Assembly (NCBI GenBank): GCA_004297575.1
Contig: SCSR01000110.1
Location: forward strand, 1 to 9,072
Direction: 5' to 3'
Length of the DNA stretch: 9,072 nucleotides
Source of the DNA: an archaeon
Lineage (GTDB): Archaea; Aenigmatarchaeota; Aenigmatarchaeia; CG10238-14; SCSR01
The first letter of the stretch is position 1. The number at the start of each line of letters is the position of its first letter. A model generated the notes under the pieces. That model did no database searches, was not told the DNA's origin, and saw only the letters and a program-made list of their open reading frames with translations. This document shows, one piece after another, positions 1-7,150 of this stretch. The position numbers and the translations under genes are program-made.

Positions 1-987
1 GTGGAGATAAGGAGCCATGAAGATACGGACGTGGAGCAGTATGTCAAGCAGATAGACCATGAGCTGGTTTTTGTAGAGCTGCCAGAGGAGTTCAAGAAAG
101 CCAAGCTGTTGTTGGAGGAGATACTGAAAGACGACACGCATTGGTTAAGGGAGCACCACTATACTTTCACATACAAGCCATCTAAGACTATGCTGCTGGA
201 AGTGCAGAAGAAAATCATAGCATCGTTTGCAAGGAGCAAGAAAAATTACGGGGCTTTCTGGGCGATGATGAGGACTGCTAGCGCGATAAAGGTCGACCAT
301 GCCATGGAACTTGTGGAGACGCAAGGCATCATGCCGTTGTTCGATTTCCTTCACAAGATTTCAACAAGCAAGAAAAAGACAGACATGAGATTGGCGAAGA
401 ACCCGAAGTTCCTCGAAGTTTACAGCCTTGTGTCAGAGCTACACGGGAAGAGCATCGAACACCCAAAGCTTGGCAGGACTGTTGAAATGGTGAAAGGCAT
501 CCTGGAAGAAAAGCCTGATGCAAAGATGATAATTTTCGCAAACTTCCGCTCGACTGTAGAGAGGATAAACGATGCGCTGAACGGTGCTGGCGTCAAATCA
601 ACCATCCTCATCGGTCAATCTATGAAAGAAGGCAAGGGGCTCACGCAGGAGCAGCAGATAGAGGCGATAAGGAGGTTTGGTGATGGAGAGTTTTCGGTGA
701 TGTGCGGTACGCAAGTCTCTGAGGAAGGATTGTCGATTGTTGACGTTGATGCGGTGATATTCTTCGAGCCGGTAGCTTCTGAAATCCGTGCAATCCAAAG
801 GCGCGGCAGGACTGGAAGGACATCGGCAGGCAGGGCTATATTCATGATAACCAAGGATACGCGCGATGAGGCATACTATTACGCAGCGATAAAGAAGGAG
901 AGGAAGATGAAGGACATACTTTACGATATGAAAGAGAAAGGCGTAAAAGTGAAAAGGGATATCAGCCTGCTTGACTTTTCGAAATGA
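1..987 (+). CDS. hef: Hef/FANCM-family DNA helicase, C-terminal part (5' end outside window)
   Basis: This is the second half of a superfamily 2 helicase of the Hef/FANCM/MPH1 group, which remodels stalled replication forks and branched DNA. The GTG at base 1 is not a credible start: homology to Hef begins immediately (the DVEQYVKQI stretch aligns with the region after the first helicase lobe), so the Walker A and DEAD/H motifs, roughly the first 200 residues, must lie upstream. Visible in window numbering are the helical insert (about residues 25-150), a motif IV-like IIFANFRSTVERI (about 175-187), the Hef-typical GQS...KGLTQEQQ (205-219), motif V GTQVSEEGL (236-244), and motif VI QRRGRTGR (266-273) followed by the family-typical TRDEAYYYA. 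The protein stops about 55 residues after motif VI, so the XPF/ERCC4 nuclease and HhH domains of euryarchaeal Hef are absent. No frameshift is seen. Family assignment is firm; the symbol is by similarity. Confidence 0.93.
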   Translation: MEIRSHEDTDVEQYVKQIDHELVFVELPEEFKKAKLLLEEILKDDTHWLREHHYTFTYKPSKTMLLEVQKKIIASFARSKKNYGAFWAMMRTASAIKVDHAMELVETQGIMPLFDFLHKISTSKKKTDMRLAKNPKFLEVYSLVSELHGKSIEHPKLGRTVEMVKGILEEKPDAKMIIFANFRSTVERINDALNGAGVKSTILIGQSMKEGKGLTQEQQIEAIRRFGDGEFSVMCGTQVSEEGLSIVDVDAVIFFEPVASEIRAIQRRGRTGRTSAGRAIFMITKDTRDEAYYYAAIKKERKMKDILYDMKEKGVKVKRDISLLDFSK

Positions 988-1022
988 GACGATATCGGCT
1001 TGACGAAATTCTGCAATTAACC

Positions 1023-1031
1023 TAATTATAC
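1023..1031 (+). promoter_or_regulatory. Putative TATA box for archaeosortase-like gene
   Basis: The AT-rich motif TAATTATAC is centred about 27 nt upstream of the ATG at 1054, the spacing expected if transcription begins at the start codon (leaderless mRNA). It lies in the 66-base gap after the helicase gene. A second, closer AT-rich stretch (CTATATC, 1031-1037) is a less well spaced alternative. Confidence 0.4.
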
Positions 1032-1053
1032 TATATCATTTCAATTATTGTTC

Positions 1054-1599
1054 ATGCACAAGCGCAGAGCCAAGATCCTATCCACAATCGCATGGTTCAT
1101 GGTCAAGTTCAATATACTCGCTCTACCGATGTACATCATAATTATCTCGGGCTTCAGTTACGAGCCTTTCAGGGTGATGATAGCAAGCTTGGCAAATCTT
1201 GTTCTCAACGGCATGGGGTATGCAACAACCCAGTACGGACCATGGATTGGCAGCAGCATCGCAAGCATCGACGTGTCTTGGGATTCTACCGGATGGAAGA
1301 GCATGTATGCATTGGTTGCCCTTGTGTTAGCCACACCTGTCAAGTCGTCAAAGCTGAACTTTCTAGCAATCGGCTTGCCAGCGGTTTTCCTGCTGAACAT
1401 CGCGCGCATAGTCACTACCATCGGCGTGACATTGAGCTTCGGCATACAATATTTCGACATTCTGCACCTGCTTTTGTGGCGCGAGGGGCTGATTACGGCT
1501 GTGGTGGCGATTTGGGGACTTTGGCTGTGGAGAGAAAAGGATAATATTAGGAAAGACCAAGGTATATTCAGGTGGGCGCTTGACAAAAGAGACAGATGA
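1054..1599 (+). CDS. Archaeosortase/exosortase-family membrane protein, Cys-to-Ser variant
   Basis: A 181-residue integral membrane protein with about four hydrophobic segments (near residues 8-33, 80-96, 100-130 and 136-160) and a basic C-terminal tail. Its pattern matches the core of exosortases and archaeosortases, membrane transpeptidase-like enzymes that cleave C-terminal sorting signals of surface proteins. The motif usually read as C-[ST]-G appears as WDSTGWKS with Ser78 in the cysteine position. The conserved arginine is in LNIARI (Arg118), and the third polar residue is in HLLLWREG (His138). There is no cysteine anywhere in the protein, so a displaced nucleophile cannot rescue the usual chemistry. 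I chose ATG 1054 over TTG 1048 because of the TATA spacing. The 3' end overlaps the next gene by 20 nt. No target protein with a sorting-type C-terminus is present in the window. It could be a Ser-dependent enzyme, a non-catalytic relative, or a distinct subfamily. The fold assignment is by motif recognition only. Confidence 0.75.
   Translation: MHKRRAKILSTIAWFMVKFNILALPMYIIIISGFSYEPFRVMIASLANLVLNGMGYATTQYGPWIGSSIASIDVSWDSTGWKSMYALVALVLATPVKSSKLNFLAIGLPAVFLLNIARIVTTIGVTLSFGIQYFDILHLLLWREGLITAVVAIWGLWLWREKDNIRKDQGIFRWALDKRDR
1571..1574 (+). promoter_or_regulatory. Ribosome binding site deciding a TTG start
   Basis: GGTG(G) lies 5-6 bases before the TTG at 1580, inside the end of the archaeosortase-like gene. 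It matches part of the archaeal anti-Shine-Dalgarno complement (GGAGGTGA) and supports the TTG as the start of the overlapping coiled-coil gene, implying translation from a shared mRNA. Confidence 0.5.
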
Positions 1600-2788
1600 C
1601 CTTAGATTATTGAGCATTGACAAGAGATTGGTTGATGCCGAACTAACACTGAACGAGATAAGCAGCAAGCTCAAGTCTTTTGACGCTACCGTATTTTCCG
1701 AGATCAAGCAGAGGCAGGATGATTTGGAGGATTTGGTTCTTGTTGACAATGCTGGTGTTATCGAATTGAAGAAGATGCTCGAAGGCACTTCTCAGCAGCA
1801 GGCTCCAGACGAGTTGAAAGCAAAAGTAGAGCAATTGGGCAGCGAGATAGAAACGCTCAAACAATCCAAGCCTGAAGCCATTGCCGCACCGAGCGAAGAT
1901 TTGAAAAAGTACGTTGATGACAAGTTATCTGCTATAAATGTCCAGCAGCCTGTGACTGGGAATGAGGACGTCAAGAACGAGCTGATGCTCACCAAGTCGA
2001 GGATTTCAGCGTTGGAGAAATCAATCACCGAGCCGAAAGAACAATTGACCAAGCCTGTTTTGGACGAACTGCAGAGCATACATGAAGAACTTTTGACAGT
2101 CAAGTCCAAGGTTGCGTCGACTGAAAAGTTTGCGCAGGAAATCAATACGAGAGTGGATGACATAGAGCCCTCCTTATCGCACGTCGAGACCATGACAAGC
2201 TTCGGGACTACGTTGAAGGACGCGGAATCGAAGATGAAGACAATGGCGGATATGATGTCGAGGATGGACGCGCTAAAATCAGAAATACAGGAAAAGACAT
2301 CTCGAGTATCGTCGCTTTACCAACTGATACAGAGCAACAGCAAGAATATTGTAGCGTTGCAGAATGAAGTGAAGAACTTGCATGCAGGCACAGGCAGCGC
2401 CGTAAGCACGCAACAGCTCAAGGACGCAGTCACGCAGATGAACCAGCAGATGAATGACATGTCGAGAAGGCTGGAAGGGAATAGGTTGTTTTTGATGGAT
2501 ATGTTCAAGGATGACATCAACAAGGCAATTACCCAACTCGACCAGGGAAGGATATACGCGAACATAAACAAGATGATCGAGACCAAGCTGGCGAGATTTG
2601 GCGCAGCATACGACGACAAGATCAAGCAGGCGGTAAAGACCATGGAAGACGACATTGGACCAAGCATCATGGATGAGCAGATGATAGAGCTGGTGAACAG
2701 GACGCTCTACTTGGAGACCAGGCTTTCGACACTGGAAAAGACCATCAAAGACTTTAGGCAGACTACGATGCCGATAATAATAGAATAA
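1580..2788 (+). CDS. Long coiled-coil protein of unknown function
   Basis: I do not recognise a family for this 402-residue protein. It has no signal peptide, no membrane segment, and no cysteine or tryptophan. It is rich in Lys, Glu, Gln, Asp and Leu, with heptad-like hydrophobic spacing in several blocks: about 5-70, 77-97, 105-120, 130-192, 203-265, 276-300 and 367-392. The blocks are separated by short Pro/Gly/Ala-rich breaks such as APSEDL and QQPVTG. A less coil-like segment at about 301-365 (with RLFLMDMFKDDINKAITQLDQGRIYANI) could be a small globular or dimerisation unit. The start is TTG, 20 nt inside the archaeosortase-like gene and just after GGTGG, so the two are very likely co-transcribed. 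The first in-frame ATG is far inside and would remove the N-terminal coil. A scaffold or tether role at the membrane is possible but is only inference from the gene pairing. Chance similarity to SMC- or myosin-like coils should not be read as function. Confidence 0.8.
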   Translation: MTKETDDLRLLSIDKRLVDAELTLNEISSKLKSFDATVFSEIKQRQDDLEDLVLVDNAGVIELKKMLEGTSQQQAPDELKAKVEQLGSEIETLKQSKPEAIAAPSEDLKKYVDDKLSAINVQQPVTGNEDVKNELMLTKSRISALEKSITEPKEQLTKPVLDELQSIHEELLTVKSKVASTEKFAQEINTRVDDIEPSLSHVETMTSFGTTLKDAESKMKTMADMMSRMDALKSEIQEKTSRVSSLYQLIQSNSKNIVALQNEVKNLHAGTGSAVSTQQLKDAVTQMNQQMNDMSRRLEGNRLFLMDMFKDDINKAITQLDQGRIYANINKMIETKLARFGAAYDDKIKQAVKTMEDDIGPSIMDEQMIELVNRTLYLETRLSTLEKTIKDFRQTTMPIIIE

Positions 2789-2793
2789 ATATT
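2786..2793 (+). promoter_or_regulatory. Putative TATA box for topA
   Basis: TAAATATT overlaps the stop codon of the coiled-coil gene and is centred about 26-27 nt before the topoisomerase ATG. The spacing suits a leaderless transcript and suggests that topA has its own promoter. Confidence 0.45.
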
Positions 2794-2815
2794 CCAACAA
2801 TCCTAATCTTCACTC

Positions 2816-4942
2816 ATGCCCACAGTCATCATCACAGAAAAACCAAGTGCAATGAGCAAGATTGCGCACTCACTTTCAAGCAGCCCAAGGAAGGTCGAGA
2901 GCGGGAGGTTCTACTGGTACGAGCTGAGCAAAGGCAAGCAGAAGATTATCGTGACATGTGCGGTCGGCCACCTGTTCGCATTGGACGCAGTGAAGCACAA
3001 GGGCGGCTGGAGCTATCCTGTATTCGATGTCCAGTGGGTGCCTGCATACACGAGAAAGGGCAGCGAGTTTTCCAAAATCTACCTTGACACATTATCGCAG
3101 GCTGTGAAGAAGGGCGATGATTTCATTGTAGCGACGGATTTTGATACCGAAGGGGAGGTCATCGGTTACAATATCCTGAAGTTTATTGTCGGCAAGACTG
3201 AAGCGAAGAGGATGAAGTTTTCTTCCATGACAAAGGAGGAGTTGGTGGAATCGTTTGAGAACGCCTCGCCCAGCATCTACATCAATCAGGCTGATGCGGG
3301 GTTGACAAGACATTACTTGGACTTTTATTGGGGGATAAATCTGACACGAGCGCTTACACTCGCAATCAAGAATTCCAGCGAGAAAGCATTTGCCATCCTC
3401 TCGACAGGCAGGGTGCAAGGTCCGACGCTGGCAATGCTGCATGAGAGGGAGATGGAGATCAGAAATTTCAAACCAACGCCATTCTGGCAGATACTGTTGC
3501 ACATCAAGCTTGGCGACATGCAGGCAGTTGCGCAATACATCGAGGAAAAGATTTGGGAGAAAGAAAATGCTGACAAAATCTTGGAGGAATCAAAAGGCAA
3601 GGATGCTATTGTCGAGAATGTAGACAAGAGGGAATACACGCAGTCCCCACCCGTGCCGTTCAACACGACTGACTTGCTTACCGAATCATACAACCAGTTC
3701 AAGTTCTCACCTACGCAGACGATGTCGCTTGCCGAAAGCTTGTACCAGGCCGGTTTCATCTCCTATCCGAGAACATCATCGCAAAAGCTCCCGCCGAATA
3801 TCAATTATGTGAAAATCATCGGTTCACTAACTAGCCTCAAGCCATATGCGAGCGATGCACGAACACTGTTGTCGAAAGGCAAGCTCATTCCTGTGGAGGG
3901 AAAGAGAGAAGACCCGGCACACCCGGCAGTATATCCGACAGCAGAAATCCCAAGATTGGAAAACCTCACCGCCCAGCAGAGAAAATTGTATGACCTCATT
4001 GTGAAAAGATTCCTGGCTGCATTTTCAGACCCAGCTATCAGGGAAAGCAACACAATCACGCTTGGGATTGATAGCAACAAGTTCGTCATCGTTGGAAAGA
4101 GGACCGTATATCCTGGCTGGACAAAAGTTTATTCGCCTTACGTGTTGCTAGATGAGCTGTTGCTGCCAGAGCTGAATGTGGGTGACAATGTAAAAGTATC
4201 GGAAATCGGGCAGTTGTCAAAGGAAACACAGCCTCCAGGAAGGTATAGCCAAGGATCCATATTGAGAGAAATGGAAAACAGGAACCTTGGGACGAAAGCG
4301 ACGCGTGCCGAGATACTGAAGACGTTGTATGATAGGGGTTACATCAACAGCCAAAGCATCCAGGTGACAAAATTAGGCGAGGCAGTCATACAAGCGCTCA
4401 AGGAATTCTCCCCTAAGATACTCTCGGAAGAGCTGACGAAAAAGTTTGAGGACGAAACGGAACAGGTTTCGGAAGGAAAGATAAAGCGCGAACAGGTTGT
4501 CAGCGATGCAGAAAAAATTCTAGTGGAGATACTGGGGGAGTTCAAGGCGAACGAGCAGAACATCGGGAAGAAATTATTGGAGGGGCTGCAGGAATCTAGG
4601 AAGGATGAGAGAAGGGTCGGGAATTGCCTGAATTGCAAGACAGGGGAATTGAACATGATATTTTCTAGGAAGACAGGCAAGAGGTTCGTCGGCTGCACCA
4701 ACTACAAGCAGTGCGGCACAGGGTTCCCGTTGCCTACCAAAGGGTCGATCACTGCGCTCGGCAAGGCATGCAAAGACTGCAGCTGGCCTATGATACGCGT
4801 ATGGGTGAAAGGAAGAAGACCCTACATGATGTGTATCAACCACAAGTGCAAGTCGAAGGAAAACTGGGGCAAAGGTTATAAGACTACAAAACCAAAATCT
4901 CAATCATGGCAAGGAAGAAAAACACAAATTATCTCCGCCTGA
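2816..4942 (+). CDS. topA: DNA topoisomerase I (type IA), archaeal
   Basis: A complete 708-residue type IA topoisomerase, which relaxes negatively supercoiled DNA by passing strands through a transient single-strand break via a 5'-phosphotyrosine. The N-terminal TOPRIM domain shows ITEKPSA with Glu8 and the metal-binding ATDFDTEGE with Asp108, Asp110 and Glu112. Further family motifs are TRHYLDFYWGINLTRAL (about 167-183), LSTGRVQGPTLAML and the active-site block AGFISYPRTSS, where Tyr317 is the catalytic tyrosine. DPAHPA and LGTKATRAEIL follow in the gate domains. The C-terminus carries two four-cysteine zinc fingers: C604-C607-C627-C633 and C652-C655-C673-C678. Then comes a basic tail. There is no N-terminal helicase domain, so it is not reverse gyrase, which argues against requiring hyperthermophily. 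Length is normal for archaeal enzymes. The stop TGA overlaps the next reading frame. Assignment is firm. Confidence 0.97.
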   Translation: MPTVIITEKPSAMSKIAHSLSSSPRKVESGRFYWYELSKGKQKIIVTCAVGHLFALDAVKHKGGWSYPVFDVQWVPAYTRKGSEFSKIYLDTLSQAVKKGDDFIVATDFDTEGEVIGYNILKFIVGKTEAKRMKFSSMTKEELVESFENASPSIYINQADAGLTRHYLDFYWGINLTRALTLAIKNSSEKAFAILSTGRVQGPTLAMLHEREMEIRNFKPTPFWQILLHIKLGDMQAVAQYIEEKIWEKENADKILEESKGKDAIVENVDKREYTQSPPVPFNTTDLLTESYNQFKFSPTQTMSLAESLYQAGFISYPRTSSQKLPPNINYVKIIGSLTSLKPYASDARTLLSKGKLIPVEGKREDPAHPAVYPTAEIPRLENLTAQQRKLYDLIVKRFLAAFSDPAIRESNTITLGIDSNKFVIVGKRTVYPGWTKVYSPYVLLDELLLPELNVGDNVKVSEIGQLSKETQPPGRYSQGSILREMENRNLGTKATRAEILKTLYDRGYINSQSIQVTKLGEAVIQALKEFSPKILSEELTKKFEDETEQVSEGKIKREQVVSDAEKILVEILGEFKANEQNIGKKLLEGLQESRKDERRVGNCLNCKTGELNMIFSRKTGKRFVGCTNYKQCGTGFPLPTKGSITALGKACKDCSWPMIRVWVKGRRPYMMCINHKCKSKENWGKGYKTTKPKSQSWQGRKTQIISA

Positions 4943-5130
4943 TGCCGTTCTTCGTGCTCACGGTCGCGATAGTTTTCTCTCTAGTGTTCACAATCGTCCT
5001 AGTCCCTCTGACCAGCATCACAGACAAGGTTGATGTGAGGTTCCTGTTCACAGTACTACTTGTTGCATCCACTACAGTGTCATCCACAGTATCGCTGGTA
5101 TTTTATTCGCTGCTTACCAAAGGGCGATAA
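4906..5130 (+). CDS. Small two-helix membrane protein, unknown function
   Basis: A 74-residue protein with two strongly hydrophobic segments (about 13-36 and 46-70) joined by a short polar loop, TSITDKVDVR. The N-terminus is basic (MARKKN...R) and the C-terminus is TKGR, so both ends probably face the cytoplasm. It overlaps the end of topA by 37 nt when read from ATG 4906. An in-frame ATG at 4942 shares one base with the topA stop (TGATG) and would give 62 residues. I prefer 4906 because it keeps the positively charged N-terminus, but no clear ribosome binding site separates the two. Its position argues for co-transcription with topA; no functional link is evident. Short length makes it the least certain protein on this strand, although membrane-like composition sustained over the whole frame supports it. 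Confidence 0.62.
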   Translation: MARKKNTNYLRLMPFFVLTVAIVFSLVFTIVLVPLTSITDKVDVRFLFTVLLVASTTVSSTVSLVFYSLLTKGR

Positions 5131-5138
5131 CAGTTACC

Positions 5139-5146
5139 TTTATTAC
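5139..5146 (+). promoter_or_regulatory. Putative TATA box for nucleotidyltransferase gene
   Basis: TTTATTAC in the 39-base gap after the small membrane protein gene is centred about 27 nt before the ATG at 5170. The spacing fits a leaderless transcript driving the nucleotidyltransferase and the gene behind it. Confidence 0.4.
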
Positions 5147-5169
5147 TCAGCTACTGGAAGAAGTATAGT

Positions 5170-6360
5170 ATGCCTGAAGATGCCGGAAAACCAGACGAGC
5201 CTGCAATGCCTGATACAAAGGAAACAAGGCTCAACGAGGTAAAAGAGTTCTCCAAACAGATTCTGGACAAGTACGGCAAGTATGTCAAGGCCATAGTGAT
5301 GATGGGCTCTGTTGCAAGGGAGGAATTCAAGCCAAAGAGCGATATTGATATTTTTGTAATAATCGACGATACTGCGTTCGAGATAACGCCGGAGCTGCAT
5401 GACCAGATTGATTCAGAGATGGAAAAGATTGCGCAGAACATATCCAAGAACATCTCGGTCCAGCCTTCCTACACGCTCACGGAATTCTGGGACTATGCAA
5501 GGATTGCACACCCGATAATATACAATTTCATCAAGGAAGGGATGCCGATTTATGACGCAGGTTTCTTTGCGCCGATCAAGAGGTTGCTTGATATGGGACG
5601 TATTCCGTCTACGCGTGAAGCGATAGAAAGTTACATGGAGGGCGCAGACAAGAAGATCATGCGTGCCAAGACAGTCAAACTGCTGATGCTTGCTGAAGAT
5701 TGCTATTATGCCATGCTCAACACTGCTCAAGCCGTGCTGATGTTCATGGGAATCGAGCCGCCTGTGCCGAACAAGGCTTACAGCGAAGTGAAGAGATACT
5801 TAGTGGAACCTGGGATACTGGAGCCGGAATTTGCGGAATGGCTCAATGAGATAATCGAGATAAGGAAAAAGATAGAGCACAAGGAGATGCTGGAAGCGCA
5901 GGGAGCGTTTGTCGATGAATGGCTGCAGAAAGCAGAAAAGTTCGTGGACAAGATGTTCAACATCCTAGGCGCGCTGGAGATGAGGAAGAAAGAGAAAATA
6001 TTGGAGAGGACACATGAGGTGATGGTCAAGGCTGCGATAACTGCGTTGAAGACTGTCCACAACATCAAGTTGCAGGATGAGAACAAGGCGGATATCGATT
6101 TGAATGAATTGCAGAAGCAGATCGAGGCGAAGCTGGGAACAAGCATCGAGAGCGCATTCAAGAAAGATTTCATCGACTCCAAGCGTGTAGGCACTTATTA
6201 CACCGATGTCTGGAAGAAGATTGAGAGCATGAAAAGCGCTGCTGCGCAGAAGCAGCTGGAAAAGATTCCGGACAAGGAAGTTTACGAGATGCGTGAGCAG
6301 GTAAGGAACCTCATCAGGGACTTGGCAAGAGTCTTGAAAGATAAAGAACAAGAGAAGTAA
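5170..6360 (+). CDS. MNT-type nucleotidyltransferase fused to a HEPN-like domain
   Basis: A 396-residue soluble protein. Residues about 20-130 form a minimal nucleotidyltransferase domain of the DNA polymerase beta superfamily, with MMGSVAREEF (Gly46-Ser47), ten residues, then DID (Asp58, Asp60). The place where the third carboxylate often lies reads ISVQPS, with Gln98, so catalysis may be altered or lost. Residues about 150-250 are all-helical and end in EIRKKIEHKE, giving Arg232-x4-His237, the Rx4-6H signature of HEPN RNase-type domains. In paired HEPN-MNT toxin-antitoxin systems the toxin motif is usually Rx4HxY and the antitoxin AMPylates the tyrosine. Here that position is Glu239. The remaining ~130 residues are helical, charged and unrecognised. 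Known HEPN-MNT modules are mostly two genes; this is one chain. It may be a self-contained toxin-antitoxin derivative or a housekeeping nucleotidyltransferase acting on an unknown substrate. The nucleotidyltransferase call is firm, the HEPN call moderate. It shares an operon with the next gene (1-nt gap). Confidence 0.85.
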   Translation: MPEDAGKPDEPAMPDTKETRLNEVKEFSKQILDKYGKYVKAIVMMGSVAREEFKPKSDIDIFVIIDDTAFEITPELHDQIDSEMEKIAQNISKNISVQPSYTLTEFWDYARIAHPIIYNFIKEGMPIYDAGFFAPIKRLLDMGRIPSTREAIESYMEGADKKIMRAKTVKLLMLAEDCYYAMLNTAQAVLMFMGIEPPVPNKAYSEVKRYLVEPGILEPEFAEWLNEIIEIRKKIEHKEMLEAQGAFVDEWLQKAEKFVDKMFNILGALEMRKKEKILERTHEVMVKAAITALKTVHNIKLQDENKADIDLNELQKQIEAKLGTSIESAFKKDFIDSKRVGTYYTDVWKKIESMKSAAAQKQLEKIPDKEVYEMREQVRNLIRDLARVLKDKEQEK

Positions 6361-6361
6361 C

Positions 6362-7150
6362 ATGAAGTTTGGCAACCTTACAAATCCGATAGTGGAAATG
6401 ACAGAAGAAATCAGGTCGATTCTTAACCATAATTTTGACTATGTAGAGATTGGGATCGAGTGGCCTGAAGGCGATGTCGACATATTGAAAACAAAGAAAA
6501 AGGCGATACTCGATTTGACAAGCCAGTTTGACGCCCCTCCTATCGGCCATACTGCGTGGTGGATGGATTTCTCTTCCCTATACGAGGGCGAGAGGCTGGC
6601 ATGGATAAGAGAAGCGAAAAGGCAGATTGATATTGCAAGAGATTTGGATATTGGATTGCTGAACTTCCATTCACATTCTGTCTACATGGATCCGAGATAC
6701 GGGAAATACAAGACACAGGCGCTGGATAATTTCGTATTGAGCATGAGGGAGATTATAAAATATGCTGACAACTATGGCATACAAGTGATAGTTGAAAATC
6801 CTGGACAAGAAGTGGAGATAGCGAAATTGAAAGATTATTCTTATGTCATGAAAAGACTGCCGCAGGCGAAGGTGCATCTGGATATTGGCCACGCATTTAT
6901 GCAAGGTGGCATGAAATCAGTGAACGGTTTCATAAAAACTTTTAACAAGCGCATTGTACACTTGCATGTTCATGACAACCATGGTGAATTTGATGAACAT
7001 ATTCCGATAGGAAATGGCAAGATAAACTATCCTGCGGTTGTGAAGATGCTGAAGAAAATAAAATATGACAGGACGGCGACGTTCGAAGTGTTCACGAGCA
7101 GGAAGGACGCGGAGGCATCGATGAACAAGATAAAGAAGATGTGGAAGTAA
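6362..7150 (+). CDS. Sugar phosphate isomerase/epimerase-like TIM-barrel protein
   Basis: A 262-residue protein of the xylose isomerase-like / AP endonuclease family 2 superfamily. The metal-site pattern is visible in order: FHSHS (His103, His105), VENPG (Glu145), HLDIGHA (Asp174, His177), HLHVHDNHGEFDEH (His200-His213) with the following PIGNG, and FEVF (Glu242). These match the divalent-metal ligands of sugar epimerases and isomerases and of endonuclease IV. The length and the HDN...H.P.G.G motif favour the sugar isomerase/epimerase branch, but the superfamily is too diverse to name a substrate, and a DNA-repair role cannot be excluded. The ATG follows the nucleotidyltransferase stop after one base, so the two are almost certainly co-transcribed. 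No clear Shine-Dalgarno is seen. Its stop abuts the stop of the convergent adenosyltransferase gene. Confidence 0.85.
   Translation: MKFGNLTNPIVEMTEEIRSILNHNFDYVEIGIEWPEGDVDILKTKKKAILDLTSQFDAPPIGHTAWWMDFSSLYEGERLAWIREAKRQIDIARDLDIGLLNFHSHSVYMDPRYGKYKTQALDNFVLSMREIIKYADNYGIQVIVENPGQEVEIAKLKDYSYVMKRLPQAKVHLDIGHAFMQGGMKSVNGFIKTFNKRIVHLHVHDNHGEFDEHIPIGNGKINYPAVVKMLKKIKYDRTATFEVFTSRKDAEASMNKIKKMWK

Noticed and set aside
1..3. GTG at the first base as a true helicase start
   Set aside because: The sequence aligns to the middle of Hef, and helicase motifs I-III are missing, so the gene continues upstream of the window.
1158..1788. Long minus-strand frames opposite the archaeosortase-like gene
   Set aside because: The plus-strand frame has coherent membrane segments and family motifs; the antisense frames have neither.
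1580..2788. SMC/ATPase-like function for the coiled-coil protein
   Set aside because: There is no Walker A or B motif or hinge. Similarity to such proteins would reflect only heptad composition.
2279..2800. A 173-residue minus-strand open frame inside the coiled-coil gene
   Set aside because: It is opposite a lysine/glutamate-rich coding frame, which tends to leave long antisense frames free of stops. No motif or start signal is seen.
2816..4942. Reverse gyrase as an alternative to topoisomerase I
   Set aside because: There is no N-terminal SF2 helicase domain; the protein begins directly with the TOPRIM motif.
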